Position numbers and translations under genes: made by a program
Source of the DNA: UBA6921 sp964532385
GTDB taxonomy: Bacteria; Pseudomonadota; Gammaproteobacteria; SG8-11
DNA: 27,159 nucleotides
NCBI GenBank assembly: GCA_964532385.1
Contig: CAZHHW010000039.1
Location: 1-27,159 of the forward strand
Direction of reading: 5' to 3'
Notes under the pieces: model-generated
Databases searched by the model: none
Told to the model about the DNA's origin: nothing
What the model saw: only the letters and a program-made list of their open reading frames with translations
Shown here: in pieces, positions 15,835-24,017 of the stretch
Layout of the letters: each line of letters opens with the position of its first letter
Numbering within the stretch: the first letter of the stretch is position 1

Positions 15835-17934
15835 ATGGTTGACATTGCCTTATCCGGGTATGTGTTTGCCGCGCTTGCCTTCGCCGTTCTCGCCGTATCG
15901 ATGGCGATAAAGCAACGCCGCGAACAGGTGGGCATCGCCGTCATCGCGGCCGCCGGTAGCAGTGCCTTGTGGGCGTCGGCACTTGCGTGGCAGGTGTACT
16001 CCGCCGGCGGTTTCGCAGTTTCCCCGCGCATCTGGTTCAGCGTGGAGTTGATACGCGACGCCGGGCTGCTGGGATTTCTGGCGGTTTTTCTCTACCGCTC
16101 GGCGCCCACCACTGAGCTGGCCGGACGCTGGATGCGCGCATTGAAGGGTATTTCCGCGCTCATAGCGATTTCCGTCCTGGCGGTGACCGCCGGTGAGCTT
16201 ACCTCGCTGCCGGGACACAATTTCGATTTACGCGCTTACGCCATCGCCATTTTTCTGGTGTTGTCCATTCTTGGTCTACTCTTTATTGAACAGATTTTTC
16301 GCGGCACGCAGGCAGAGCAGCGTTGGGCGATTAAATTTTTATGCCTGGGCGTGGGCGGCGCATTCGCTTTCGATTTTTACATGTATGCCGAAGCGTTATT
16401 GTTCCATGCCATCGATGCCGACGTATGGGGCGCGCGCGGCTACATCAATGCGTTAGTGGTGCCGTTGCTGGCGATTTCCGCCGCGCGCAATCCGCGTTGG
16501 ACGGTGAGCATTGTGGTCTCGCGTCAGATCATATTTCGCTCCGTTACGCTTATGGGGGCAGGTCTATACTTAATGGCCATGGCCTTTGCGGGCTACTACA
16601 TCCGCGTGGCGGGCGGCGATTTCGGCGCGGTCGGTCAGACGGTATTTCTGTTCAGCGCCGTGGTGCTGCTGTTGGTTTTAATGTTTTCCGGGGAACTGCG
16701 CGCCCGTATCAAAGTGTTTTTCAACAAACATTTTTTCCAGTCGAAATACGATTACCGGGAAGAATGGCTGCGCATCACCGAGGCGCTTTCCGGCGCTCCG
16801 TTGGATGGCTCGTTATGCGAGCGCGCGCTGATCGCCCTGGCGCAGGTGGTGGAAAGCACCGGAGGGGTCTTGTATCAACGTAAGCCGCGCGATTACGCGG
16901 TCATCGCAACCTGGAACATGAGGCTGCCCGCGCCTGATACTATGGCGCACGATGAGCCCATGATCGAATTCATGGCGGCCAAGCGCTGGGTTATTAATCT
17001 GGATGAATACGCCCGCATGCCCGAACGCTACGGTAATCTGGTGTTGCCCAAAAGTTTGGCCGGCAGTCCGCGCGTATGGGCCGTCGTGCCCTTGCTGCAT
17101 CATGCGACCTTGTTCGGATTTGCCGTGCTGGCGCAACCGCGGGCGCCGTTATCCTTGAATTGGGAGATTCGCGATATGTTATTAATGACCGGCCGGCATA
17201 TTGCAAGTCATCTGGCCTTGCTTGAAACCAGCGAGGCCTTGATCGAAGCGCGTCAGTTTGAGGCCTTCAACCGTCTTTCCGCCTACGTGGTTCACGATCT
17301 GAAAAATCTGACCGCACAACTCTCGTTGCTGGTGTCGAATGCCGCGCGCCATCGCGACAACCCGGCTTTCATGGATGATGCGATCCTGACGGTCGCCAAC
17401 TCCGCCGAAAAAATGAACAAATTACTCGGGCAATTGCGCAAAGGCCGCATGGAAGCGGGCGACGCGAAGCGCGTGAGCATGCATGCCGTGGTGCGTGAGG
17501 CGGTGCGTCATCGCGCCGTGCAAGCCCCCGTGCCCAGCGCGCTTTTGGAAGGGGAAGATAGCGTGGTTCTTGCCAATCCCGAGCGCTTGGCGGCGGTGCT
17601 GGAGCACTTGATTCAGAACGCCCAGGAAGCCACCCCGCCGGAAGGCTTCGTACGCGTGCGGGTCATGGCACGTGCCACCACCGCAAGCATAGAAATCAGC
17701 GATAACGGCTGCGGCATGGATGCGAGTTTTCAGCGCGAGCAATTGTTCAAGCCGTTCCATACGACCAAGGGGAATGCGGGCATGGGCATCGGTGTCTACG
17801 AGAGCCGCGAATTCGTGCAGAGCATCGGCGGGCGGCTCGAGGTCGTAAGCGCACCGGGCCAGGGCACGACATTTAGTCTGCAACTGCCCGTGTACGGCGC
17901 GGAGCCCGCCGTTGCGATGGCTGCCCGCTCATGA
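15835..17934 (+). CDS. prsK: PrsK, XrtA/PEP-CTERM system sensor histidine kinase
   Basis: The 699-residue membrane kinase has about eight N-terminal helices (about 5-285), a GAF-like domain (about 305-465) and a kinase core. The phospho-acceptor is His487 in AYVVHDLKNLTAQL. The ATP-binding domain shows the N box around Asn595 (HLIQNAQEAT), DNGCGMD (623-629) and GMGIGV (649-654). VVHDLKN in place of the usual HELR-type H box is typical of PrsK. ATG 15835 is chosen because GGAAGG lies eight bases upstream; two in-frame GTGs just before it overlap the ribosome-binding site. Its stop overlaps the prsR start (ATGA), so the pair is translationally coupled and PrsK almost certainly phosphorylates PrsR. 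Confidence 0.93.
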   Translation: MVDIALSGYVFAALAFAVLAVSMAIKQRREQVGIAVIAAAGSSALWASALAWQVYSAGGFAVSPRIWFSVELIRDAGLLGFLAVFLYRSAPTTELAGRWMRALKGISALIAISVLAVTAGELTSLPGHNFDLRAYAIAIFLVLSILGLLFIEQIFRGTQAEQRWAIKFLCLGVGGAFAFDFYMYAEALLFHAIDADVWGARGYINALVVPLLAISAARNPRWTVSIVVSRQIIFRSVTLMGAGLYLMAMAFAGYYIRVAGGDFGAVGQTVFLFSAVVLLLVLMFSGELRARIKVFFNKHFFQSKYDYREEWLRITEALSGAPLDGSLCERALIALAQVVESTGGVLYQRKPRDYAVIATWNMRLPAPDTMAHDEPMIEFMAAKRWVINLDEYARMPERYGNLVLPKSLAGSPRVWAVVPLLHHATLFGFAVLAQPRAPLSLNWEIRDMLLMTGRHIASHLALLETSEALIEARQFEAFNRLSAYVVHDLKNLTAQLSLLVSNAARHRDNPAFMDDAILTVANSAEKMNKLLGQLRKGRMEAGDAKRVSMHAVVREAVRHRAVQAPVPSALLEGEDSVVLANPERLAAVLEHLIQNAQEATPPEGFVRVRVMARATTASIEISDNGCGMDASFQREQLFKPFHTTKGNAGMGIGVYESREFVQSIGGRLEVVSAPGQGTTFSLQLPVYGAEPAVAMAARS

Positions 17935-19292
17935 GCAAGGAGAAACTCAAAACATTATTGCTGGTCGAGGACGATCCGGGTTTGCAGAGCCAACTGCGCT
18001 GGTCCTTCGACAGTTACGAGGTGGTCGTGGCCGAGAATCGCGCCGCCGCGATTGCCCAGTTGCGCCGCTTTGAACCGCATGTGGTGACGCTGGATCTGGG
18101 CTTGCCGCCCGACCCGGCGAATGCCACCGAGGGTCTCGCGGCGCTGGAAGAGATCCTGCGTCTGGCGCCGTACACCAAAGTTATTGTCGTGACCGGGAAC
18201 GACGATCGCGAAAACGCATTGCGCGCGATCGCGGCGGGGGCTTACGATTTTTATCAAAAGCCGGTCGATGCGCAGATTCTCGGTTTGATCGTCGCGCGCG
18301 CCCATCACCTGTATGAGCTTGAAGAAGAGAACCGGCGCCTCGCACAAAACGGCCGCGCATCGCCGCTGGGCGGGATTATCGCCGCCAGTCCCGGTATGTT
18401 GAAGCTGTGCCGCACCATCGAAAAAATCGCGCCGACCAACGTGACCACGCTCATTCTGGGAGAAAGCGGCACCGGTAAAGAGCTGGTCGCGCGCGCCTTG
18501 CATACGCTCAGCCGCCGCGCGGAGCGGCCCTTCGTCGCCATTAATTGCGCGGCCATCCCCGAGAATTTGCTGGAGAGTGAGCTGTTTGGCTATGAAAAGG
18601 GCGCGTTTACCGGCGCCGTCAAACAAACCAAAGGCAAGATCGAATACGCCGAAGGCGGCACATTTTTCCTGGACGAGGTGGGCGATTTGCCGCTGTCCTT
18701 GCAAGCCAAAATCCTGCGTTTTTTGCAAGAACGCGTGATCGAGCGCGTGGGTGGACGGACTGAAATTCCGGTGGATGTGCGCGTGATCTGCGCAACCCAT
18801 CGCGAGCTGCCCGCGCTGATCGCCGAAGGCCGTTTCCGCGAAGATTTGTATTACCGCATCAGCGAAATCACGCTGGCCGTGCCGCCGTTGCGGGAGCGCG
18901 AAGGCGATGTACTGGTGCTGGCGCGCGCGCTGCTGGACCGCTTTTGCAAGGAACATCAGCGCGGCGAAGTGCGCGGTTTCAACAGCGAGGCGCTGGCGGC
19001 CCTGGAGCAACATCGCTGGCCGGGCAATGTGCGTGAACTGGAAAATAAAATTAAACGCGCGGTGATCATGGCCGAAGGCAGTTTGATCAGCGCGGACGAC
19101 ATGGATTTATCCGCGCCGGAGGCACAAGCGGCGGAGACGCTGAATTTGCGTCAGGTGCGCGATGACGCCGAGCGTAAGGCGGTGCAGCGCGCGCTGTTGC
19201 AAGCCGATCATAAAATTTCGCAGGCGGCCGATCTGCTGGGCATCAGCCGCCCGACCCTGTATGACCTGATGAACAAATTCGGATTCAAATGA
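17931..19292 (+). CDS. prsR: PrsR, PEP-CTERM-box sigma-54-dependent response regulator
   Basis: This 453-residue NtrC-type activator starts with a receiver domain (about 8-125) whose phospho-acceptor is Asp55 in VVTLDLGLPPD, with Lys110 near the end. The AAA domain follows, with Walker A GESGTGKE (177-184), the sigma-54 contact loop GAFTGA (224-229), Walker B in GGTFFLDEVG (242-251) and the WPGNVREL segment (363-370). A Fis-type helix-turn-helix (about 425-448) ends the protein. In other species PrsR activates PEP-CTERM and exopolysaccharide genes together with RpoN. It overlaps prsK upstream and prsT downstream by four bases each. I found no sigma-54 promoter inside this window. Confidence 0.95.
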   Translation: MSKEKLKTLLLVEDDPGLQSQLRWSFDSYEVVVAENRAAAIAQLRRFEPHVVTLDLGLPPDPANATEGLAALEEILRLAPYTKVIVVTGNDDRENALRAIAAGAYDFYQKPVDAQILGLIVARAHHLYELEEENRRLAQNGRASPLGGIIAASPGMLKLCRTIEKIAPTNVTTLILGESGTGKELVARALHTLSRRAERPFVAINCAAIPENLLESELFGYEKGAFTGAVKQTKGKIEYAEGGTFFLDEVGDLPLSLQAKILRFLQERVIERVGGRTEIPVDVRVICATHRELPALIAEGRFREDLYYRISEITLAVPPLREREGDVLVLARALLDRFCKEHQRGEVRGFNSEALAALEQHRWPGNVRELENKIKRAVIMAEGSLISADDMDLSAPEAQAAETLNLRQVRDDAERKAVQRALLQADHKISQAADLLGISRPTLYDLMNKFGFK

Positions 19293-22135
19293 AACCGGCG
19301 CGGGCAGCTCAGCCGGTGTACGGGTCCGCACGGGGGGATGCCGTTTTAAGTCTCACGCGCGCGGCCTTTGCTCTGCTGTGCGTGCTGGCGGGGTCTTGCG
19401 CGCAAGACAAAACCGATCTTGATCATGTGCGGCAGGCAAAACAGTTTCAGCAGCACGATCAATGGCGCGCGGCTATGATCGAGCTGAAAAACGCGTTGCA
19501 AAAAAATCCGCAGAATCTGGAAGCGCGCCAGTTGCTCGGACAGTTGTATCTCGATATCGGTGAGGGCGCCGCCGCGGAGAAGGAGTTGCGGCGCGCGGCC
19601 GAATCAAGCGGTGCCGCAGCGGCGTTCTCCGCGTCGATCGCACGTGCCATGTTGTTGCAAGCTCGCTACGAGAAATTGCTGGCCGAGTTCACACCGCCGC
19701 AATTTAACGAACAGGATGTCTCGCCGGAACTTTGGGGTCTGCGGGCCGAGGCATGGGCGGCGCTGGGCAAGTTCGAAGCCGCGCAGAACGCCGCTGCGCG
19801 GGCAATAAGTCAAGAACCCGTACCCGTGACCGTGATGCTCAGCGTGGCGCGCGTGGCTTTGGCGCGTGGAATAACGCAAGAGGCGCAGGAATGGATGCAC
19901 CGGGCGGTCGAGCGGGCGCCTGGCGATCCCAATGCATGGCTGCTGAGCGGCGATTTGGCCTTCCTGGCGGGCAAGCATGACGATGCCGTGCAGAGTTACC
20001 AGCGCGTGCTCGACCTTGATAAGCGCCAGGTATTAACGCAGCGCAACATGCGTGCCCGCATCGGAATCGTGTTTGCGCTCATGGCGCAGGATAAGCAGGA
20101 TGCGGCGCTACCGCATATTGAGGTGCTGCTGGCCGCCAACCCCAAGCATTTTTTGAGCAACTACCTGCGCGGATTGGCGGCGTACAAGAAAACCGATTTT
20201 AAAACCGCGCTGGATTATCTGCAGCGCAGCAATGAGAATGCACCGCCGGGCAGCCCGGCCACCGCGTTGTTGGGCTCGGTGCATTACGCCCTGGGCAATT
20301 ATCAACAAGCCGATCTTTACCTGAGCCGTTATCTCGACGCCGTACCCGGCGATTTGCCGGCGCGTAAATTGCTGGGCGCCACCCGCCTGAAGCTTAATCA
20401 ACCGGAAAAGGCGCTGGCCGCGCTGGATACGCTCAAGCATGAATCCAACGATCAACAACTGCTGACCTTGCTGGGTGAAGCAGCGGCGATGAGCGGAGAA
20501 TATGGCGCAGGGCGTGACTATTTCCGGCGCGCGCTGAAGGAGGCAAAAAATCCGGGGGTGCTGCAAACCCAGGTCGCCCAAACTTTTTTGGAAGAGGGCG
20601 ATTTCGATCATGCGCTTGCGGAGTTGCAGCGCGCCGCGCAGGACACGCAAGCCGAAGCGCGCGCCAAAATTCTCACCGTGATGGCGTATTTGCGTAAAAA
20701 CGATACGGCGGCGGCGCTGCAAACGGCGCAAGCGCTGGTGGCGGAAAAACCCTCTGATGCGGAAATGGTGAATCTGCTGGGCGGAGTTTATCTGCTGCAA
20801 AAAAACTTCAAGGCCGCGCGCGAACAATTTCAGCGGGCGCTCGCATTACAGGAAAAATTTGTTCCGGCATTGATGAATCTGGCCACGCTGGACTGGCGCG
20901 AGAAAAATCCCGATGCCGCGCGCGCGCAATTCATGCGCGTGCTGACGATTGCCCCCAGCCACGTGTTAGCCATGTTGTCGCTGGCGCAAATCGAACAGGA
21001 AGAAAAACATGCGGCAGTCGCGGTCGAATGGCTGGAAAAAGCCCGTGCCGCGGATCCATCCGCGATCGAGTCGCGCTTGCTGCTGGCGCAACACCATTTA
21101 CGCGACGGTGCGCTGGACAAGGCGGAGATGTTCGCGCAGGAAGCTTTTGCGCTGCGGCCATCGCATAGCGGGGTATTGTCGGTGCTTGCGGATGTGCAAC
21201 TGGGGCGGCGGCAATATACACAAGCGGCGGCGACGCTGGAATCGTTGTTAAAAATGCAGCCGCAAGATGTGCGCAGTCATTTACGTCTAGGTCTGGCACG
21301 CATGGCGTTGCGTCAATCCGCACCGGCGCGTGCCAGTCTGCGCCGCGCTTTGGCGCTGGCCCCGGATGAAGCCGCCATTGTGGCGGCATTGGCGGGACTG
21401 GAGGTGCAATCGGCGGATACCGCTGCTGCGCTTGAAGTGGTTGAAAGTTATATCAAGAAACATCCCGCGCGGGCGGAAGGTTACGCACTACGCGGCGATG
21501 TGTTGATGGCGCAGCGGCATTACGAGGCGGCGGATCAAGCGTATGGGCGGGCTGAACAGATCCAGGCTTCGACGGCCTTGACGCTGAAGCGTGCGCGCGC
21601 CCTTGGTCAGCAGAACGGCGGCGGTGCGCGCGCGGTCGAGTTATTGCAACGCTGGCTTGCGGTTCACCCGCAAGATAACGTGGTGCAGCTCAGTTTGGCG
21701 GAGGCTTACCGGGCCGCGGGACGCGCCGGCGAGGCGGCCGATCTTTACAATAAAATGCTGGCGGCCAAACCCGGCGAGGCGAGCTTGCTCAACAATCTTG
21801 CGCTGACTTATTTGTCAAGCCACGACCCGCGTGCAGTTGCCACCGCCGAAGCGGCCTATAAGCTGGCGCCGCAGCATCCTTTCGTCGGCGATACCTACGG
21901 CTGGGTATTATTGCAATCCGGCGATGCGAAAAAATCCAAACACGTACTCGAAGAAGCCTACGCGAAAATGCCGCAGCAGCCGGATATTCAAACGCATCTG
22001 GCGCTCAGCCTGGAACAAAACAATGAACCCGAACGCGCGCGCGAACTACTGACGGCGGCGCTTAAAACCAAACCAGCGTTCGAAACCCGCCCGCTTGCCG
22101 AAGCCGCGCTTAAACGATTGCAGTCGCGCCAGTAA
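19289..22135 (+). CDS. prsT: PrsT, PEP-CTERM system TPR-repeat lipoprotein
   Basis: The 948-residue protein opens with a basic N-region and a hydrophobic stretch ending in VLAGSC, with Cys37 as the likely lipidation site. The remainder is almost entirely tetratricopeptide repeats, with many copies of the A..LLG..Y...G....A pattern and a repeat period near 34. It should be anchored in the outer membrane facing the periplasm as a scaffold for the exopolysaccharide/PEP-CTERM system. The start ATG overlaps the prsR stop (ATGA). The length is typical of the family. It ends 14 bp before the convergent hflD gene, with no clear terminator. Confidence 0.92.
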   Translation: MKPARAAQPVYGSARGDAVLSLTRAAFALLCVLAGSCAQDKTDLDHVRQAKQFQQHDQWRAAMIELKNALQKNPQNLEARQLLGQLYLDIGEGAAAEKELRRAAESSGAAAAFSASIARAMLLQARYEKLLAEFTPPQFNEQDVSPELWGLRAEAWAALGKFEAAQNAAARAISQEPVPVTVMLSVARVALARGITQEAQEWMHRAVERAPGDPNAWLLSGDLAFLAGKHDDAVQSYQRVLDLDKRQVLTQRNMRARIGIVFALMAQDKQDAALPHIEVLLAANPKHFLSNYLRGLAAYKKTDFKTALDYLQRSNENAPPGSPATALLGSVHYALGNYQQADLYLSRYLDAVPGDLPARKLLGATRLKLNQPEKALAALDTLKHESNDQQLLTLLGEAAAMSGEYGAGRDYFRRALKEAKNPGVLQTQVAQTFLEEGDFDHALAELQRAAQDTQAEARAKILTVMAYLRKNDTAAALQTAQALVAEKPSDAEMVNLLGGVYLLQKNFKAAREQFQRALALQEKFVPALMNLATLDWREKNPDAARAQFMRVLTIAPSHVLAMLSLAQIEQEEKHAAVAVEWLEKARAADPSAIESRLLLAQHHLRDGALDKAEMFAQEAFALRPSHSGVLSVLADVQLGRRQYTQAAATLESLLKMQPQDVRSHLRLGLARMALRQSAPARASLRRALALAPDEAAIVAALAGLEVQSADTAAALEVVESYIKKHPARAEGYALRGDVLMAQRHYEAADQAYGRAEQIQASTALTLKRARALGQQNGGGARAVELLQRWLAVHPQDNVVQLSLAEAYRAAGRAGEAADLYNKMLAAKPGEASLLNNLALTYLSSHDPRAVATAEAAYKLAPQHPFVGDTYGWVLLQSGDAKKSKHVLEEAYAKMPQQPDIQTHLALSLEQNNEPERARELLTAALKTKPAFETRPLAEAALKRLQSRQ

Positions 22136-22149
22136 TGATTGGTGCGGAT

Positions 22150-22776
22150 TTAAGACCGCACATCCGCCAGTAATTTTTCCGTTTCCGCCAGCAAGGCGCT
22201 GCGTTTGAACAACACATGCCAACGTGATCCGCCGCACTGCGACCACAGTACCGCGGCGCGAATGCCGGCGAGCAGAATCGCGCGCACTTTATTGGCGTTG
22301 TCCGGATTGTTGAGGTAGCCGTGTTCGCCTTGCACCAGCACGCGTGGCGTCAACGTGCTGATGGTATTTTTGTAAAGGTCGGCGAGATTGGCCAGCACGT
22401 TTTCATGGGTGACGGAAAAGTGTTCCGACTGTTGCTTGGCCTGGCGGATGCCGCCCGCGATGCGTTCCAGCAACGCGGGTTGCCGCGAGAGTTTGCGTTC
22501 GAGATGCAACAGGGTGACCACGTATTGAGTGATTTGCATCGTGTCGGCCTGTTTTTCGCTGAGCTGACGTTTTAATGTCGACAACCCGGTGATCAGCCCC
22601 GCCGTGCTGCCGAACACCGCTTCGGTGCTGGGTGCGTCGAGTTTGAAAATGCTGTTGATGCTGGCTTCGAGCGCCGCGCTGTCGGTCATGCCGCGGGTTG
22701 CGATCTGGTGGACTAGAGATGCCGCCTGATACACACCCGCCAGGGCCAGGGTGCGATCACGTAAAGATTTAGCCAT
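22150..22776 (-). CDS. hflD: HflD, lysogenization regulator homolog (DUF489)
   Basis: The 208-residue, mostly helical protein begins MAKSLRDRTLALAGVYQAA and contains LVHQIATRGMTD and the SIFKLDAPS segment typical of HflD. In E. coli HflD is a peripheral membrane protein that modulates phage lambda CII; its housekeeping role is unclear. I start it at 22776 because this gives the family N-terminus and GAGG precedes it. The start codon overlaps the end of mnmA by eight bases, and mnmA-hflD is the conserved order in Gammaproteobacteria. The adjacent ...ILLAGIRAAVLWSQCGGSRWHVLF segment near the C-terminus is also characteristic. Confidence 0.92.
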   Translation of the reverse strand: MAKSLRDRTLALAGVYQAASLVHQIATRGMTDSAALEASINSIFKLDAPSTEAVFGSTAGLITGLSTLKRQLSEKQADTMQITQYVVTLLHLERKLSRQPALLERIAGGIRQAKQQSEHFSVTHENVLANLADLYKNTISTLTPRVLVQGEHGYLNNPDNANKVRAILLAGIRAAVLWSQCGGSRWHVLFKRSALLAETEKLLADVRS

Positions 22777-23908
22777 GACTACCTCGGTTAATAATTCCGC
22801 CGCCCAGACATTCATCGCCCTGGTAAAAGACGATGGATTGTCCGGGTGTTACGGCGCGTTGCGGGATATCGAAATGCACGCTGCAGACACCGCCCGAAAT
22901 GGATTCGATGGTGCACGCCTGGTCCGCCTGGCGATAGCGTGTCTTGGCGCCACAGCGCAGCGGCAGCGGCGGAGGTTCGCCTGCGATCCAGGTCAGTTGT
23001 TCCGCGCTCAGGCTTTGCGAAAACAGCAAGGGATGCCGATCGCCCTGTACCACCAGTAAAGTATTTTTCTGCATGTGTTTCGCGGCGACATACCAAGGCT
23101 CGCCCGTGGCATCGCGGCGCCCGCCGATGTTCAAGCCTTTGCGTTGACCCAGCGTATGGTACATCAGACCGTCGTGACGGCCGATGATGTTGCCTTCCGG
23201 GGTGATAATGTCGCCGGGCTGGGCGGGCAGATAACGGCTTAGAAACTCCTTGAATTTACGTTCCCCGATAAAGCAGATGCCGGTGCTGTCTTTTTTATCG
23301 TGCGTGCCGAAGCCTTGCTGCGCCGCAAGTTTGCGTACGTCGGGTTTGGTGAGTTCGCCCAGCGGAAACACCGCATGCGCCAATTGGTCCTGATTCAACG
23401 CATACAGAAAATAACTCTGGTCCTTGTCAAGATCCAACGCTTTGAACAAGCGCTGGCGGCCATCGCGCCGCGTGACGCGCGCATAATGCCCGGTGGCCAT
23501 GTTCTGCGCGCCCAGCGCCTGCGCATGTTCCAGAAATACCTTGAACTTGATTTCACGATTGCACAGCACGTCGGGATTGGGCGTGCGCCCGGCGCGAAAT
23601 TCATCCAGGCAAAACGCAAATACCTGGTCCCAATATTCGGCGGCGAAATTGCGCGTATGCAGGGTCAGCCCAAGGCGCGCACACAGCGCTTGCGCATCCG
23701 CCAGATCCTGCTCCGCGCTGCAGGATTCCGCGTCGTCTTCGTCCCAGTTTTTCATGAACAAGGCTTGCACCGCGTAACCCTGCTGCTGCAACAGATACGC
23801 CGCGACCGACGAATCCACGCCGCCCGACAGGCCGATCATGATGCGCGGCGCGGTCTGCGCGGTGTGACGTGGTTCCGCAGGGTCAGGTGTTTTCGTTGAC
23901 AGATTCAT
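22769..23908 (-). CDS. mnmA: MnmA, tRNA-specific 2-thiouridylase
   Basis: The 379-residue cytoplasmic enzyme makes the 2-thio group of wobble uridine 34 in tRNAs for Lys, Glu and Gln, using ATP and sulfur from the Tus relay. The PP-loop is SGGVDSS (28-34). The catalytic pair is Cys116 in VLCNREIKFK and Cys212 in DSTGICFIGERKF. Other hallmarks are ATGHYAR (138-144), DQSYFL (163-168) and GQRKGL (254-259). The C-terminal barrel ends in GGGIINRG. ATG 23908 precedes about 20 non-conserved residues; a shorter start at Met24 would leave too little before the PP-loop. The gene is transcribed divergently from the M48-like gene. Confidence 0.97.
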   Translation of the reverse strand: MNLSTKTPDPAEPRHTAQTAPRIMIGLSGGVDSSVAAYLLQQQGYAVQALFMKNWDEDDAESCSAEQDLADAQALCARLGLTLHTRNFAAEYWDQVFAFCLDEFRAGRTPNPDVLCNREIKFKVFLEHAQALGAQNMATGHYARVTRRDGRQRLFKALDLDKDQSYFLYALNQDQLAHAVFPLGELTKPDVRKLAAQQGFGTHDKKDSTGICFIGERKFKEFLSRYLPAQPGDIITPEGNIIGRHDGLMYHTLGQRKGLNIGGRRDATGEPWYVAAKHMQKNTLLVVQGDRHPLLFSQSLSAEQLTWIAGEPPPLPLRCGAKTRYRQADQACTIESISGGVCSVHFDIPQRAVTPGQSIVFYQGDECLGGGIINRGSHG

Positions 23909-24017
23909 AAGTTACGGATGAGGCCGTGGGTGCGAGGGTAATTCTACCTCAAAGCGGTTAATCACTGGATTTAAGGTGCCGATATTGTAAGAGCGCAACG
24001 CGGGACAGCAGCAAGCC

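Noticed and set aside
17955..19013. Minus-strand open frame of 352 codons opposite prsR
   Set aside because: prsR carries Walker motifs and GAFTGA in the plus frame; the antisense product has no domain features.
23909..24017. Promoter elements in the mnmA/M48-like divergent gap
   Set aside because: A TAGAAT-like -10 (ATTCTA at 23941-23946 on the plus strand) exists for mnmA, but no -35 at proper spacing; too weak to list as a feature.
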